Below, piece by piece: positions 18,232 through 27,263 of a stretch of DNA of 60,582 nt (its first letter is position 1; every line of letters begins with the position of its first letter). Source of the stretch: Streptococcus sp. oral taxon 431 (GTDB taxonomy: Bacteria > Bacillota > Bacilli > Lactobacillales > Streptococcaceae); NCBI RefSeq assembly GCF_023115445.1, contig NZ_JALDUI010000014.1, forward strand, positions 1 to 60,582, read 5' to 3'. The position numbers and the translations under genes are program-made. The notes below the pieces were generated by a model. That model ran no database searches and was not told where the DNA came from. It saw only the letters and a program-made list of their open reading frames with translations.

Positions 18232-18788
18232 TAGGTATCTCCTTCTTTATGTTTTAAAAATTGACCGATTTTGTCAAAGGTTTTTGCATTGCGAATCGTA
18301 ATTTGGCGATAGAAAGGCATCTTTAGCAAGTGCTTATGATAAGCTGTTTTAGAGTAGCTAGCTTCTGACAATTTACCCCAGAAGATCCCTAATTTCCCAA
18401 AATGAAGCACTTCATCGACCAGTTCCAAACTGTTCACTTTCTCGATGGCTTGATCCACATTCAAGTCCTTAGTGTAGAAGAGGATGTCCTTTCTTGCTAG
18501 GTCTTGTGACCACCAGTTTGGTAGATGACTACATTCCTCTTCGTAGTCTTCTTGACTTAACAAGGAGAAATATCGGATAAATGGATAATGTTCTTTAAAG
18601 AAATCCTGTAGACTCTCAACCAACTGAGTTCTAGGCATACTAGTATCAAAGAAAATATTCCCACTATTGATGTAGGTTTCAACATTTTCTAATCCCAACC
18701 CTGTCAATTCTTGACGAAGCTGGGCCATGACCACCTTATTCTTTCCACCGACATTGATACCTCTAACCAGTAATGCAAAGCGATTCAT
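18231..18788 (-). CDS. DUF1697 family protein
   Basis: 185 residues. The N-terminal MNRFALLVRGINVGGKNKV and YINSGNIFFD are the conserved features of DUF1697, a small alpha/beta family without known function. It is always short and cytoplasmic. Its position inside the deoB-punA operon, 1 nt from its neighbours on both sides, suggests a link with nucleoside metabolism, but nothing in the sequence proves it. Confidence 0.85.
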   Translation of the reverse strand: MNRFALLVRGINVGGKNKVVMAQLRQELTGLGLENVETYINSGNIFFDTSMPRTQLVESLQDFFKEHYPFIRYFSLLSQEDYEEECSHLPNWWSQDLARKDILFYTKDLNVDQAIEKVNSLELVDEVLHFGKLGIFWGKLSEASYSKTAYHKHLLKMPFYRQITIRNAKTFDKIGQFLKHKEGDT

Positions 18789-18789
18789 C

Positions 18790-20001
18790 TTAAACCAATT
18801 TATCTAAGAAGCTTTCACCGATCATAGCCTTATCTACGCCAAAGTTATCAGCGATTGTTGCCGAAATATCTGCAAAATGACCGATTGGTAAGTGTCCATT
18901 TCCTTTTAGTGATGGACTGTAGGCCAAAAGTGGAATATATTCACGAGTATGGTCTGTACCTGCATAAGTAGGATCATTACCATGGTCAGCAGTAATCATG
19001 AGTAGATCATCTTCTCTCATTGCTGCCATAATTTCTGGCAAGCGTTCATCAAACTCATGCAAACAATCACGATAGCCGTGTGGATCACGACGGTGTCCAT
19101 ATAAAGCATCAAAGTCTACCAAGTTTGTAAATGAAAATCCTTTTTCAAACTCAGGTAGTCCCATTGTTTTGACCAAGGTATCCATACCATGACTATTTGA
19201 CTTATTGTGACCCATATCGTGGTTGATACCAGCACCGTTGAAGATATCGCTAATCTTACCTACTGAGTATGTGTCAATACCCGCTTCATTCAGTTTATCC
19301 AACACAGTTGGTGCAAATGGTGATACGGCCAAGTCACGACGGTTTGCAGTACGTGTGAAGTTTCCAGGCTCCCCAACATAAGGACGAGCAATAATACGTC
19401 CGAGAAGAGCTGGACGCTCAAGGGTAATTGAACGAGCATATTCACAGATACGGTAGAGTTCATCCAAAGGAATAATCTCTTCGTGAGCTGCGATTTGAAG
19501 AACTGGGTCAGCTGATGTATAGATAATCAACTCGCCAGTTTCCATTTGGCGTGGTCCAAAGTCATCGATTACAGCAGTTCCTGAGTATGGTTTGTTGGCT
19601 TCACGAATAACCTTACGTCCTGAAAATTCTTCAATCTTTGTAAGGATTTCTTCTGGGAATCCATTCCAGAAAGTATCAAACGGTTCAGTGATGTTGAGGC
19701 CCATGATTTCCCAGTGACCTGTCATAGTGTCTTTACCTAGTGACACTTCCTCAAGTTTAGTGTAGTAACCGCTAGGATTTGCTTCTGCGGGAACGGTTTT
19801 AAGCGCTGTCTCACGTTCAATGTTCCCAAGACCAATCTTAGCCATATTCGGTACATTCAAACCTACTGATTTTGAAATGTGTCCAAGCGTGTCAGATGCT
19901 CCATCTGGAACCCCTGCATTGACAAAGTTATGAGCATCTGGTGCCGCACCGATTCCTACAGAATCGAGTACCACCAAGTGAATACGTTTAAATTTTGACA
20001 T
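18790..20001 (-). CDS. deoB: Phosphopentomutase
   Basis: Interconverts (deoxy)ribose 1-phosphate and 5-phosphate, linking the phosphorylases to deoC and rpiA. Alkaline-phosphatase superfamily: metal-binding [11 protein letters not shown] at the N-terminus, the DTMTGHWE motif with the phosphorylated Thr, and ITADHGND near the C-terminus. 403 residues from the second ATG, which has GGAGG 6 nt before; an adjacent ATG at 20004 is possible. Confidence 0.96.
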   Translation of the reverse strand: MSKFKRIHLVVLDSVGIGAAPDAHNFVNAGVPDGASDTLGHISKSVGLNVPNMAKIGLGNIERETALKTVPAEANPSGYYTKLEEVSLGKDTMTGHWEIMGLNITEPFDTFWNGFPEEILTKIEEFSGRKVIREANKPYSGTAVIDDFGPRQMETGELIIYTSADPVLQIAAHEEIIPLDELYRICEYARSITLERPALLGRIIARPYVGEPGNFTRTANRRDLAVSPFAPTVLDKLNEAGIDTYSVGKISDIFNGAGINHDMGHNKSNSHGMDTLVKTMGLPEFEKGFSFTNLVDFDALYGHRRDPHGYRDCLHEFDERLPEIMAAMREDDLLMITADHGNDPTYAGTDHTREYIPLLAYSPSLKGNGHLPIGHFADISATIADNFGVDKAMIGESFLDKLV

Positions 20002-20013
20002 CATTTGCCTCCT

Positions 20014-20697
20014 TTATTTCCCTTTTGTTGAAGTTAAAACCTGAACGCCAGCTTGTCCTGCAACGATCACTTTATCAACCATTTGATTAAATAAACCATG
20101 CTCAACAACACCAACCTGAAGATCCAATTGACGACCAAAAGCGATCGGATCTTCAATAACACCTAAATCAAGGTCAATGATGAAATTTTTCATATCCGTC
20201 ACAAAGCGTTGGCCAGCTTTTTCACGAAAACTTGGCTTATAACCAGCTTTTTCAAAACGACGGAAAACCTGTTCTGCTCCGTATTGGACAACTTCGACAG
20301 GTAGTTTGAAAGCGCCCAGTTTCTCAACCATCTTGCTCTCATCTACCACCCAGATATACTGTTTAGTTGGTGTCGCAACTACTTTTTCCATTAGAAGTGC
20401 GCCACCGCCTCCTTTGATACCATTAAACTGACGATCCACCTCATCAGCTCCATCAACAGTCACATCAACTTCATCCACCTCATCAATAGACTTAAGCGGT
20501 ATATTCAAGCCTTGTGCCTGATTCGTCGTTACACTAGAAGTCGTTACGGCTGTAATTTGAAGTCCTTCCTCCTTGATTCTACGACCAATCTCCTCTACGA
20601 AATAATAGGCAGTCGAGCCTGTTCCAAGTCCTACAACCATTCCATCGGTTACGAACTCAGCAGCCTTGATGCCTGCTATTTTTTTCAGATTTTCCAC
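20014..20697 (-). CDS. rpiA: Ribose-5-phosphate isomerase A
   Basis: Converts ribose 5-phosphate to ribulose 5-phosphate. [24 protein letters not shown] and [14 protein letters not shown] are the substrate-binding and catalytic motifs. 227 residues. The start is GTG (20697), 7 nt after GGAGG. First gene of the rpiA-deoB-DUF1697-punA-clc operon, with a TATAAT box (complement of 20728-20733) about 30 nt upstream. Confidence 0.95.
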   Translation of the reverse strand: MENLKKIAGIKAAEFVTDGMVVGLGTGSTAYYFVEEIGRRIKEEGLQITAVTTSSVTTNQAQGLNIPLKSIDEVDEVDVTVDGADEVDRQFNGIKGGGGALLMEKVVATPTKQYIWVVDESKMVEKLGAFKLPVEVVQYGAEQVFRRFEKAGYKPSFREKAGQRFVTDMKNFIIDLDLGVIEDPIAFGRQLDLQVGVVEHGLFNQMVDKVIVAGQAGVQVLTSTKGK

Positions 20698-20727
20698 TTA
20701 AACACCTCCAAACAAAAAGCTACTTCT

Positions 20728-20733
20728 ATTATA
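20728..20733 (-). promoter_or_regulatory. -10 box of the rpiA-deoB-punA operon
   Basis: TATAAT on the minus strand, 30 nt before the rpiA GTG. I did not identify a convincing -35. Confidence 0.5.
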
Positions 20734-20769
20734 ACATGAATACGCTTTAAATTCATCCTTGCACTAGAA

Positions 20770-20795
20770 AAACCCGAACATTTTATTTCGGGTTT
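20770..20795 (-). terminator. Terminator of the U32 gene
   Basis: AAACCCGAA and TTCGGGTTT pair, with a short T run on the minus strand. It isolates rpiA from the upstream U32 gene. Confidence 0.75.
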
Positions 20796-20802
20796 CTGAT
20801 TC

Positions 20803-21732
20803 TTATTTAACCATGTCAGGAGCGTAGTCATAAAATCCTGTGTCAAGGAAACGATTTTTGGGATGGAGTTTACGGACTTCCTCATCCAACAAGAAGGCTT
20901 GGTCATGCGTAAAGCTTCTCTCTTGAATCAAATTGCGCGCTTGGATAAAGAGTTTTGCAATTTCTACAAAATTTTGGCCTGGAGTGTAGAGACCTTCCAG
21001 TTTCCAGTGGGTAAATCCATGTTCTACTAGTTCTGTCAATTTGGTCATCAAATCAAGGTCATTGTTAGCAAAGATATGAGTCCCATGATTGTCTTCAAAA
21101 ATAGAATAATGGCTCTCTGGGTCACTAGGCTCTGCTAAGAAGAGGTCGCGTTGACGTGTTTTTTCATCATCAATCTGAGTAAAATTATAGTAATTCTGCA
21201 AGAGTGGACGCTTAGAGTGGTGGATAACACTTGCTCCATAGACCAAAATTTCAGCAGGAATTTCCAAAATTTCAGGCATTTTAAAGAGTTCAGCTGATGG
21301 AATTTCACGAGCCAATACTGCCTCAGAAGCGCCAGCCTTTTGTCCCCAGAAATTGATCTGACGGCTGCTAGTTACCATCGTTGAGGCGTCATAGATGGTT
21401 TTAAAAGAATAACCATCGCGATTGACAACATAAAAGACACCTGCATCCCCAACAGTAATGTAGTCTGTTTTAATATCTTCCAAGAAATCAAGGAAGGGCT
21501 TGATACGATCCATCATATCCTGATGCATAAGGGCATTGACCGCTACGATCAATTCCTTACCTGCATCATGAACCAGACCAGCGATGGTTCTCAGTTCATC
21601 ATAAGAAAAAGTCTTTGGCAAACGAAGTCCAAAATCTTTCTCACCAACATAGATGCGGTCAACTCCCGCCTCTAGTAATTCTTTTACTTGTTCAATGCTT
21701 TCAGCAGTTGCTGTAATAATAATCTTTTCCAT
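20803..21732 (-). CDS. Peptidase U32 family protein, TrhP1-like
   Basis: 309 residues with GVDRIYVGEKDFGLRLPKTFSYDEL near the N-terminus, the core fold of U32 'collagenase-like' proteins. The family includes TrhP/RlhA-type RNA hydroxylation proteins. This short form has almost no Cys and so lacks the iron-sulfur Cys set of the long form, as in B. subtilis YrrN (TrhP1). I infer a role in tRNA wobble-uridine hydroxylation rather than proteolysis. No long partner gene is in the window. Confidence 0.75.
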   Translation of the reverse strand: MEKIIITATAESIEQVKELLEAGVDRIYVGEKDFGLRLPKTFSYDELRTIAGLVHDAGKELIVAVNALMHQDMMDRIKPFLDFLEDIKTDYITVGDAGVFYVVNRDGYSFKTIYDASTMVTSSRQINFWGQKAGASEAVLAREIPSAELFKMPEILEIPAEILVYGASVIHHSKRPLLQNYYNFTQIDDEKTRQRDLFLAEPSDPESHYSIFEDNHGTHIFANNDLDLMTKLTELVEHGFTHWKLEGLYTPGQNFVEIAKLFIQARNLIQERSFTHDQAFLLDEEVRKLHPKNRFLDTGFYDYAPDMVK

Positions 21733-21858
21733 AAGAAAAATTATACCACATTTCTGAAAAATCAGCTATGGGCAATCTATTTTTTAAGAAAAGTTATACT
21801 CTTCACTTTTATAAAAAGAAAAGTGAACTACCTTTACTAGAGTTCACTTTATATTCTT

Positions 21859-22563
21859 TTATGCTTGTATTTCTTCAACAAGGTGACCATCATTCATGAT
21901 AAAGACACGGTCCACCTTATCTAGAAGTCTGGTGTCATGAGTAATCATTACCACTCCTCTTCCCTGCTCATGGGCTATAGATGCCAGCATATCCGTTACT
22001 TGATAAGCTCTTTGGGTATCAAGACTGGCTGTTGGTTCGTCAGCAAGAACGATGCTAGGATTGTTATAGAGTGCTCTGGCAATTGCTGCTCGTTGACGTT
22101 CTCCCCCAGATAAGGCCTTAGGATAATGATTTTGAACTTTGTTCAGATCCAGCAAATCAAATAACTCTTGACGGTCACTTTTCGAAGATTCGTCTTTATC
22201 TAGTCGATCAATTAAGTCTAATTGTTCCTTCACTGTTAAAAAAGGGATCAGATTTGAAGCCTGTAATATAAAACCAAATTCCTTAAACCGAAGATCTGTT
22301 TTCTCTTTTTCAGTCAAATTACCCGTTTCTGTTCCCTTTACTAAAATCTTCCCACCTGAAGGCTCCTGCAACTGTCCTAAGGTGGTCAAAAAGGTTGTTT
22401 TACCAGATCCAGAAGGACCAACTATGGCAACAAATTCACCTGCATTTAGTTGAAAGTTCGTCTCGTGTAGTGCAACGACTTTCATATTTCCTTCTCCATA
22501 GCTTTTCGTCACTTGCTTCATTTCTATCAATGGTGTCATGTAGGTCTCCTTATCATTCTGCAA
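21859..22563 (-). CDS. ABC transporter ATP-binding protein, MacB/LolD type
   Basis: 234 residues. Walker A GPSGSGKT, signature LSGGERQRAAIARA, Walker B VLADEPTASLD and VMITHD. Subfamily MacB/LolD, which pairs with FtsX-type permeases in peptide or antibiotic export and cell-envelope sensing. A likely internal start MTPLIEMKQ lies 8 codons in. It overlaps the permease gene by 11 nt, so the two are coupled. Confidence 0.88.
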   Translation of the reverse strand: MQNDKETYMTPLIEMKQVTKSYGEGNMKVVALHETNFQLNAGEFVAIVGPSGSGKTTFLTTLGQLQEPSGGKILVKGTETGNLTEKEKTDLRFKEFGFILQASNLIPFLTVKEQLDLIDRLDKDESSKSDRQELFDLLDLNKVQNHYPKALSGGERQRAAIARALYNNPSIVLADEPTASLDTQRAYQVTDMLASIAHEQGRGVVMITHDTRLLDKVDRVFIMNDGHLVEEIQA

Positions 22564-23608
22564 TAGCTGTTATTGGATCAACTTTGAGCAAACGAGGGAG
22601 AGAAATCACTCCTCCAAGTAATGCCATCAAACAAATTCCCAAACTCAATCCTAAATATGCTAACCAACTTGAATAGAAAACGAAGGTTGCAGGTAAAACA
22701 AGGATGACAGCTACAATTGCCAATAATGCTAGACCGATCCCAAAACCTGCCAGCAATATAATTTGACAAAAAAGCGACCAAACAATAGTTTTAACCTGAA
22801 TTCCTTGGGCTCTCATAATTCCATAGAGGCCTAGTTTTTGAATGGTAATAATATAAATAAAAATACCAATAATAAGACCTGATATGATAATCATCGCTAA
22901 AATCATGCCTGAAAATACGTTTACTTGAGGTGTATAGCCCGGAATATGGGCAATCATGTTTTGAATGGTTAATTGACTTAAACCATCAGCAGATAGCTGA
23001 ACATCATTTTTTAAGACCAAAGCAGAAATCGAGCGACCTGCATTTAGCGTACCTTGTAAGATCCAATAGCTAGTCAAATTTGTAAATACTACAGGTTCTG
23101 TAAAAAATTTATTCCCTTTCGTAAGTCCAACGATGGTATAAGAATTTTCACTTCCATTCAGTTGAACGGCATCACCAAGTTTAATTCCATAGTTTTCTAA
23201 AGACTGATCCACGACAACTTCATTATCACTTTCTGGATAATGTCCCTCAATCAAGGAAGGAGAGATAAAACTGTTCCAATCCTGTGCAAAAATAGAGATG
23301 TTTTCCTTCTCACTATCATTGACGAGATTGGTCACCGCAAACATATACCCCAAAGGTGCTGCATCTTCGGAAACCTGATCCTTATAATTCTTTTCTGGAA
23401 TAAAGGAAGCTGTCAGATTATCATTTGCATAATCTGATAAAACAATTCCTGTCGCTTGCCAATTATCCACGGCTGCTCTATTATTTCTAACAAGCCCCAG
23501 AGCTAAACTTGTCATAAAAAAGACCATAAACGCTATAAGAAAGATCGTCGTTAAAATCAAACTATAACGAAGTTTATTTTTTAAAATTTCCTTGATTGCA
23601 AGATACAC
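22553..23608 (-). CDS. FtsX-like ABC transporter permease
   Basis: 351 residues. N-terminal helix about 18-38, an extracellular MacB-type core of about 200 residues, then three helices around 225-345 (FtsX domain). Partner of the ATPase just downstream. The architecture is that of a small Gram-positive MacB-like exporter; the substrate is unknown. The IS200-type element sits immediately upstream, so its native promoter may have been displaced. Confidence 0.85.
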   Translation of the reverse strand: MYLAIKEILKNKLRYSLILTTIFLIAFMVFFMTSLALGLVRNNRAAVDNWQATGIVLSDYANDNLTASFIPEKNYKDQVSEDAAPLGYMFAVTNLVNDSEKENISIFAQDWNSFISPSLIEGHYPESDNEVVVDQSLENYGIKLGDAVQLNGSENSYTIVGLTKGNKFFTEPVVFTNLTSYWILQGTLNAGRSISALVLKNDVQLSADGLSQLTIQNMIAHIPGYTPQVNVFSGMILAMIIISGLIIGIFIYIITIQKLGLYGIMRAQGIQVKTIVWSLFCQIILLAGFGIGLALLAIVAVILVLPATFVFYSSWLAYLGLSLGICLMALLGGVISLPRLLKVDPITAIAE

Positions 23609-23660
23609 TGCAAATCTCCTTTTACTTTTCTAAGAGTGGAAAAAGCTCACTCAGCATCAA

Positions 23661-24425
23661 AAATCATAACCACCCGTCTAACGGGTGGTTTGCACCAGGG
23701 CTATAAGCCCAAATTACCAGCCAGCGCCTAAAGACGCTGGCTTTCACGTTGTTCAAGCCTCATTGCTCTTGACTCGTCACTTGCCTCTTAAAGAGGCGTG
23801 AGTATTACTTGCCACTATCCCTAAAGGGATCCTCATATTCTTTTACACTTAATTTATCTAGTGCTATATCATGCTTTACTCGTTCTCAAATTTTCATACT
23901 CGTGAAGAAATCATCCACTGGATAATTTCTTTAATCTTGAATATATTTCTTAATTGTGGCTTCATTAAGCCCTACTGTACTCACATAATAACCTTCTGCC
24001 CAGAAATGCCGATTCCCAAACTTGTACTTGAGGTTGGCGTGTTTGTCAAACATCATGAGTGCACTTTTACCTTTTAAATAACCCATGAAACTCGAAACAC
24101 TTATCCTTGGTGGAATACTTACTAACATATGTACATGGTCTGGCATTAAGTGACCCTCGATAATTTCAACTCCTTTATAACTACACAAGCGATGAAATAT
24201 TTCACCTAAACTACTCCGATATTGATTATAGATGACTTTTCGTCTATACTTAGGGGTGAACACAAGGTGATACTTACACATCCACTTTGTGTGTGATAAA
24301 CTATGAGACTTTTGTACCATGGTTTTCTCCTTTCGCTTTACAATTGGCTTGAACACCTTTATTGTATCGCGTTTGGAGTTTTTTTGGTATAACCTTCGAC
24401 GCGCACCCGCATAGCGGGTGGTTTA
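23661..24425 (-). mobile_element. IS200-type insertion sequence, degenerate
   Basis: Y1-transposase element about 0.76 kb long. The right end (low coordinates) carries the hairpin AACCACCCGT/ACGGGTGGTT (23668-23690) and further stems GCCAGCG/CGCTGGC (near 23720-23743) and GCCTCTTA/TAAGAGGC (near 23783-23796). The left end has CACCCGC/GCGGGTG (24404-24420). Subterminal hairpins in place of terminal inverted repeats are characteristic. The transposase is interrupted, so the copy is probably immobile unless helped in trans. Confidence 0.85.
23805..24320 (-). pseudogene. tnpA: IS200-type Y1 transposase, interrupted by a 51-bp insertion
   Basis: REP-type HUH transposase: HUH motif in MPDHVHMLV, and the catalytic Tyr region in AEGYYVSTVG. 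The frame from ATG 24320 (SD AAAGGAG) stops at 23931 after KKYIQD. Beyond a 51-bp insert at 23885-23935 the expected tail resumes as ERVKHDIALDKLSVKEYEDPF and ends at 23805. The insert is in frame but begins with a stop. It removes about 40 C-terminal residues; the catalytic core remains, so some activity cannot be ruled out. Confidence 0.75.
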
Positions 24426-24765
24426 TTTGTCTCGCACCTCACGGAGCGAGACGGACTAATAGTCACATAATAAAAGACAGAAAAATCTGTCTTTCATGCA
24501 AATCTTTTCATTCATCCTACAAAGTGGTTCTAAATCTACGGAAACAACCAGCAATTGCTACTTATATTTATTTCGCTTCCTCATTACAAAAACTTGAACA
24601 GACAAGATGTTTTGAGTTGTTCACCCATCGTATCACCTTTGGGTAAGAGTGTCAAGAAATTTGTTTCATCATTTGAAAACAGACCTTATTCTTTTTGTAA
24701 CCTTACTGTAATAATTTTTTTCTTGAAAAATGGTAAAATGAAAGAGTACTGTTAAGGAGAGAATC
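24426..24765. other. Spacer between IS200 and the DUF3270 gene
   Basis: Holds the stem GTCTCGC/GCGAGAC (24429-24452), the terminator-like AAAGACAG/CTGTCTTT (about 24474-24496) and an extended -10 ATGGTAAAAT (24730-24739) that serves the next gene. No further coding region is seen. Confidence 0.6.
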
Positions 24766-25041
24766 ATGCCCGTAAGAAAATATCAATCGTATGAGTTTGA
24801 AGAAGAGGAAACTCAAACAACGCTATACCAAGACTATGTTCCAGAAACCACTTCCGTTGCTAGTTTGAAGGAAGTTCTTTTCTTTGTAAACATTGCTTGT
24901 TTTTGCGTCTTTTTAGCCTTGTTTAGCTTTATCTTTTTAGCCCTCAAGTTTAATACAGTTCTGGCTTTTAGCCTAGCAATTGCCTTGAGTTTAGCGGCAT
25001 CAAACTTTCAACGTTCAATGATTAAGAAGAAATTATATTAG
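24766..25041 (+). CDS. DUF3270 family small membrane protein
   Basis: 91 residues: acidic N-terminal half, then two hydrophobic helices at about 38-58 and 62-80. It matches the streptococcal DUF3270 family, which sits next to ciaH in pneumococcus as I recall. SD AAGGAG 8 nt before the ATG. Function unknown. It converges on ciaH with a short spacer whose GTCGGGA/TCCCGAC stem acts as a shared terminator. Confidence 0.8.
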   Translation: MPVRKYQSYEFEEEETQTTLYQDYVPETTSVASLKEVLFFVNIACFCVFLALFSFIFLALKFNTVLAFSLAIALSLAASNFQRSMIKKKLY

Positions 25042-25047
25042 ATTCAA

Positions 25048-25080
25048 AAGGTCGGGATTTTTGTCCCGACCTATTTTTTC
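25048..25080. terminator. Terminator between DUF3270 gene and ciaH
   Basis: GGTCGGGAT and GTCCCGACC form a stem followed by TATTTTTTC on the plus strand. Confidence 0.7.
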
Positions 25081-25150
25081 TACGATAGCTAAAGAGCTGC
25101 GACTAGAAAAGCGATACTTGGTCTACCGCTTTCTAAGTCACAGCCTTTTT

Positions 25151-26485
25151 TTATTTATTTTTACGCTTGGATGGTGTTTGAATGGCGATTTTTACTTCAA
25201 AAATCGTACCATGAGGTTTGTTATCCTTAACACTGATGGTTCCTTTTAAGGCATCAACAATCTGTTTAGCTAAGGACAAACCTAACCCAAAGCCACCTTT
25301 TTGGCGAGTACGAGCTTTGTCAACCCGATAAAAGCGATCAAAAATTTTCTTTTTATCTGCTGCAGAAATACCAATTCCATCATCAGCTACTGACAAATAG
25401 AGATTACGCTCCGTCGTAGCAATGACAAAATGAATATCTCCTTCTTCTTCTGTGTACTTGACAGCATTGTCAAACAAGATAGTCATCAGTTGCTTAAGAA
25501 GCAGCTTATCTGTTATGATGGTCCGATGAATTCGATTTTCAAAATGAAAAGCACGATTATTTTCAGAAGCAATCATTTCATAGTTGGTAAAGGTTGTGTT
25601 AAAGAAATCCGGCTCTACCTCTCCTAACTCCGGTTTAATGCCGTCATCACGACGAGCTAAATTAAGTAGATTAGTCGTTAAAAAGCGCATGTTCCGAACT
25701 TCTTCTAGACTGGAGGCAATACTCTCACTTGACTCCATAATGGTTGCCTCAGGTTTTCTGAAAAGAGTCTCTAGACGATTTTGGAGAACAGCCAATGGAG
25801 TTCGTAACTCATGACTGGCATTTTCCACAAAGCTCTGTTGCTTTTGCATGCTCTCAAGCAAGGGTTTTACACTAACACGCGCAAGATAAAGGCTGGCAAG
25901 GATGGATAAAATCCAGAAGCTAGCCATGACTACCACGATTAATTGCTCATGATTTTGACTGATTTGCTCTATCTGAGTGGTATTCATCAAAACTGCTGCA
26001 TACTTGATATTGGTCGAGACAGAATCGATATTTATTTCAGATAGAATCACTCGGTAAATCTCGTCCTGACCGTAACTATTCTGAACATGAAGTTGTCGAA
26101 TATGATTCAAATCCTTTTTATTAAAAGTAATCTTGTCAAGACCTAAAAAGCGGTTGCCAGTCACTAATTGATTCAAATTTGAATCTAGCAATATCACTTC
26201 TGTATTGGAACTGACCGTTGGTTTTTTATCCGTTGATGGAGGAACGGATTGACTATTGAGATCTTTGACTTCATCTGTTGCTCGATTGACAGCCAACTGG
26301 ATGACATCTTGAGGATTGCCACTGAGAGACAGAAGCTTCTCATCTACTGAGGTGTAGAGACTGGAGTGCATAACCTGCAAGATAATCAAGGTCATAGCAG
26401 AGAAAATCAGAGTAAATACTCCAAAGTTACGGATAAAATAACTGAAATCCTCCGCATACCAATTCTTTTTAAATTTATTAAACAT
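25151..26485 (-). CDS. ciaH: Sensor histidine kinase CiaH
   Basis: Membrane sensor of the CiaRH system, which controls competence, beta-lactam tolerance, autolysis and small RNAs in the pneumococcus group. 444 residues: TM1 about 20-42, an extracellular domain of about 140 residues, TM2 about 185-205. H box [16 protein letters not shown] box [12 protein letters not shown] boxes VADDGIGIS and [10 protein letters not shown]. The 3' end of ciaR overlaps the ciaH start by 8 nt, as in pneumococcus. Confidence 0.95.
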   Translation of the reverse strand: MFNKFKKNWYAEDFSYFIRNFGVFTLIFSAMTLIILQVMHSSLYTSVDEKLLSLSGNPQDVIQLAVNRATDEVKDLNSQSVPPSTDKKPTVSSNTEVILLDSNLNQLVTGNRFLGLDKITFNKKDLNHIRQLHVQNSYGQDEIYRVILSEINIDSVSTNIKYAAVLMNTTQIEQISQNHEQLIVVVMASFWILSILASLYLARVSVKPLLESMQKQQSFVENASHELRTPLAVLQNRLETLFRKPEATIMESSESIASSLEEVRNMRFLTTNLLNLARRDDGIKPELGEVEPDFFNTTFTNYEMIASENNRAFHFENRIHRTIITDKLLLKQLMTILFDNAVKYTEEEGDIHFVIATTERNLYLSVADDGIGISAADKKKIFDRFYRVDKARTRQKGGFGLGLSLAKQIVDALKGTISVKDNKPHGTIFEVKIAIQTPSKRKNK

Positions 26486-27152
26486 GTTTTAAAATATACC
26501 CAACACTACGCAAGGTTTGGAGGTTTTCAGCAAAGACTGATCCCTTTAATTTCTTACGAACTTTTGATACGTAAACCTCTACGACAGAGATAGTTGTATC
26601 ACTATCGAATCCCCATAAACGGTCAAAAATCTGGGTTTTGGGTAAGATAACATTTTGATTTTGGAGGAAATAAACCAAGAGATCAAATTCTTTACCTAAT
26701 AGTTCAACAACAGTATCATTAACTCTAACCTCATTGGTAGATAGATTTACAGTCAAATCACCATAAGAAAGAGTATTTTCGTTGAACTTACCAGAACGTT
26801 TAAGCAGGGCCTGAATACGCATCTTGAGTTCTTCTAGGTAGAATGGTTTTGTTAGATAATCATCTGCCCCAAGCTCAAATCCATGACCTTTGTCATCGAG
26901 ACTTTCCTTGGCTGTCATGATCAGAACAGGAGTCGAAATACCTTTTTCACGCAATTCTTTCAAGACTTGGAATCCATTTTTTTCAGGTAACATCAAGTCC
27001 AATAAAATCAAGTCATAAACACCACTTTCAGCCTCATAAAGACCTTCTTCTCCATCAAAAACCTGCATGACATCCGCAAAATCATCCAGAAAGTCAAAGA
27101 CTGAATTTGACAGGCCTAGGTCATCTTCCACTAATAGAATCTTGATCATCAA
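26478..27152 (-). CDS. ciaR: Response regulator CiaR
   Basis: OmpR-family regulator, 224 residues. Receiver with acidic pair EDD at 8-10, phospho-acceptor Asp in [13 protein letters not shown] (about 52) and Lys in TKPFY; the C-terminal winged helix ends in RSVGYILK. Binds TTTAAG-N5-TTTAAG in pneumococcus. A single TTTAAG half site lies about 35 nt before its own ATG, so autoregulation is possible but weakly supported. Confidence 0.96.
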   Translation of the reverse strand: MMIKILLVEDDLGLSNSVFDFLDDFADVMQVFDGEEGLYEAESGVYDLILLDLMLPEKNGFQVLKELREKGISTPVLIMTAKESLDDKGHGFELGADDYLTKPFYLEELKMRIQALLKRSGKFNENTLSYGDLTVNLSTNEVRVNDTVVELLGKEFDLLVYFLQNQNVILPKTQIFDRLWGFDSDTTISVVEVYVSKVRKKLKGSVFAENLQTLRSVGYILKHV

Positions 27153-27200
27153 AAATTCCTCCTTATTATACCTATTATAGCAAAAATATCTTAAAAAAAA
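27153..27200 (-). promoter_or_regulatory. ciaRH promoter region
   Basis: On the minus strand GCTATAATAGGTATAATAAGGAGG holds two overlapping TATAAT boxes and the Shine-Dalgarno sequence, preceded by TTTAAG, one half of a CiaR site. Confidence 0.45.
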
Positions 27201-27241
27201 CTCAACTTCCCTTGTTTTTCCAATAGAAAGTTGAGTTTTTG
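27194..27241 (-). terminator. pepN terminator
   Basis: CTCAACTT (27203-27210) and AAGTTGAG (27229-27236) form the stem, and the minus strand continues with a run of T. Confidence 0.75.
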
Positions 27242-27263
27242 TAATCTAGTTAGACTAGAATCC

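Noticed and set aside
24620..24765. CiaR-dependent small RNA gene beside ciaH
   Set aside because: No TTTAAG-N5-TTTAAG promoter and no suitable terminator pair were found in the interval.
27153..27200. Full CiaR operator at the ciaRH promoter
   Set aside because: Only one TTTAAG half is visible; the second half expected 5 nt away reads TTTGCT, so the site is not claimed.
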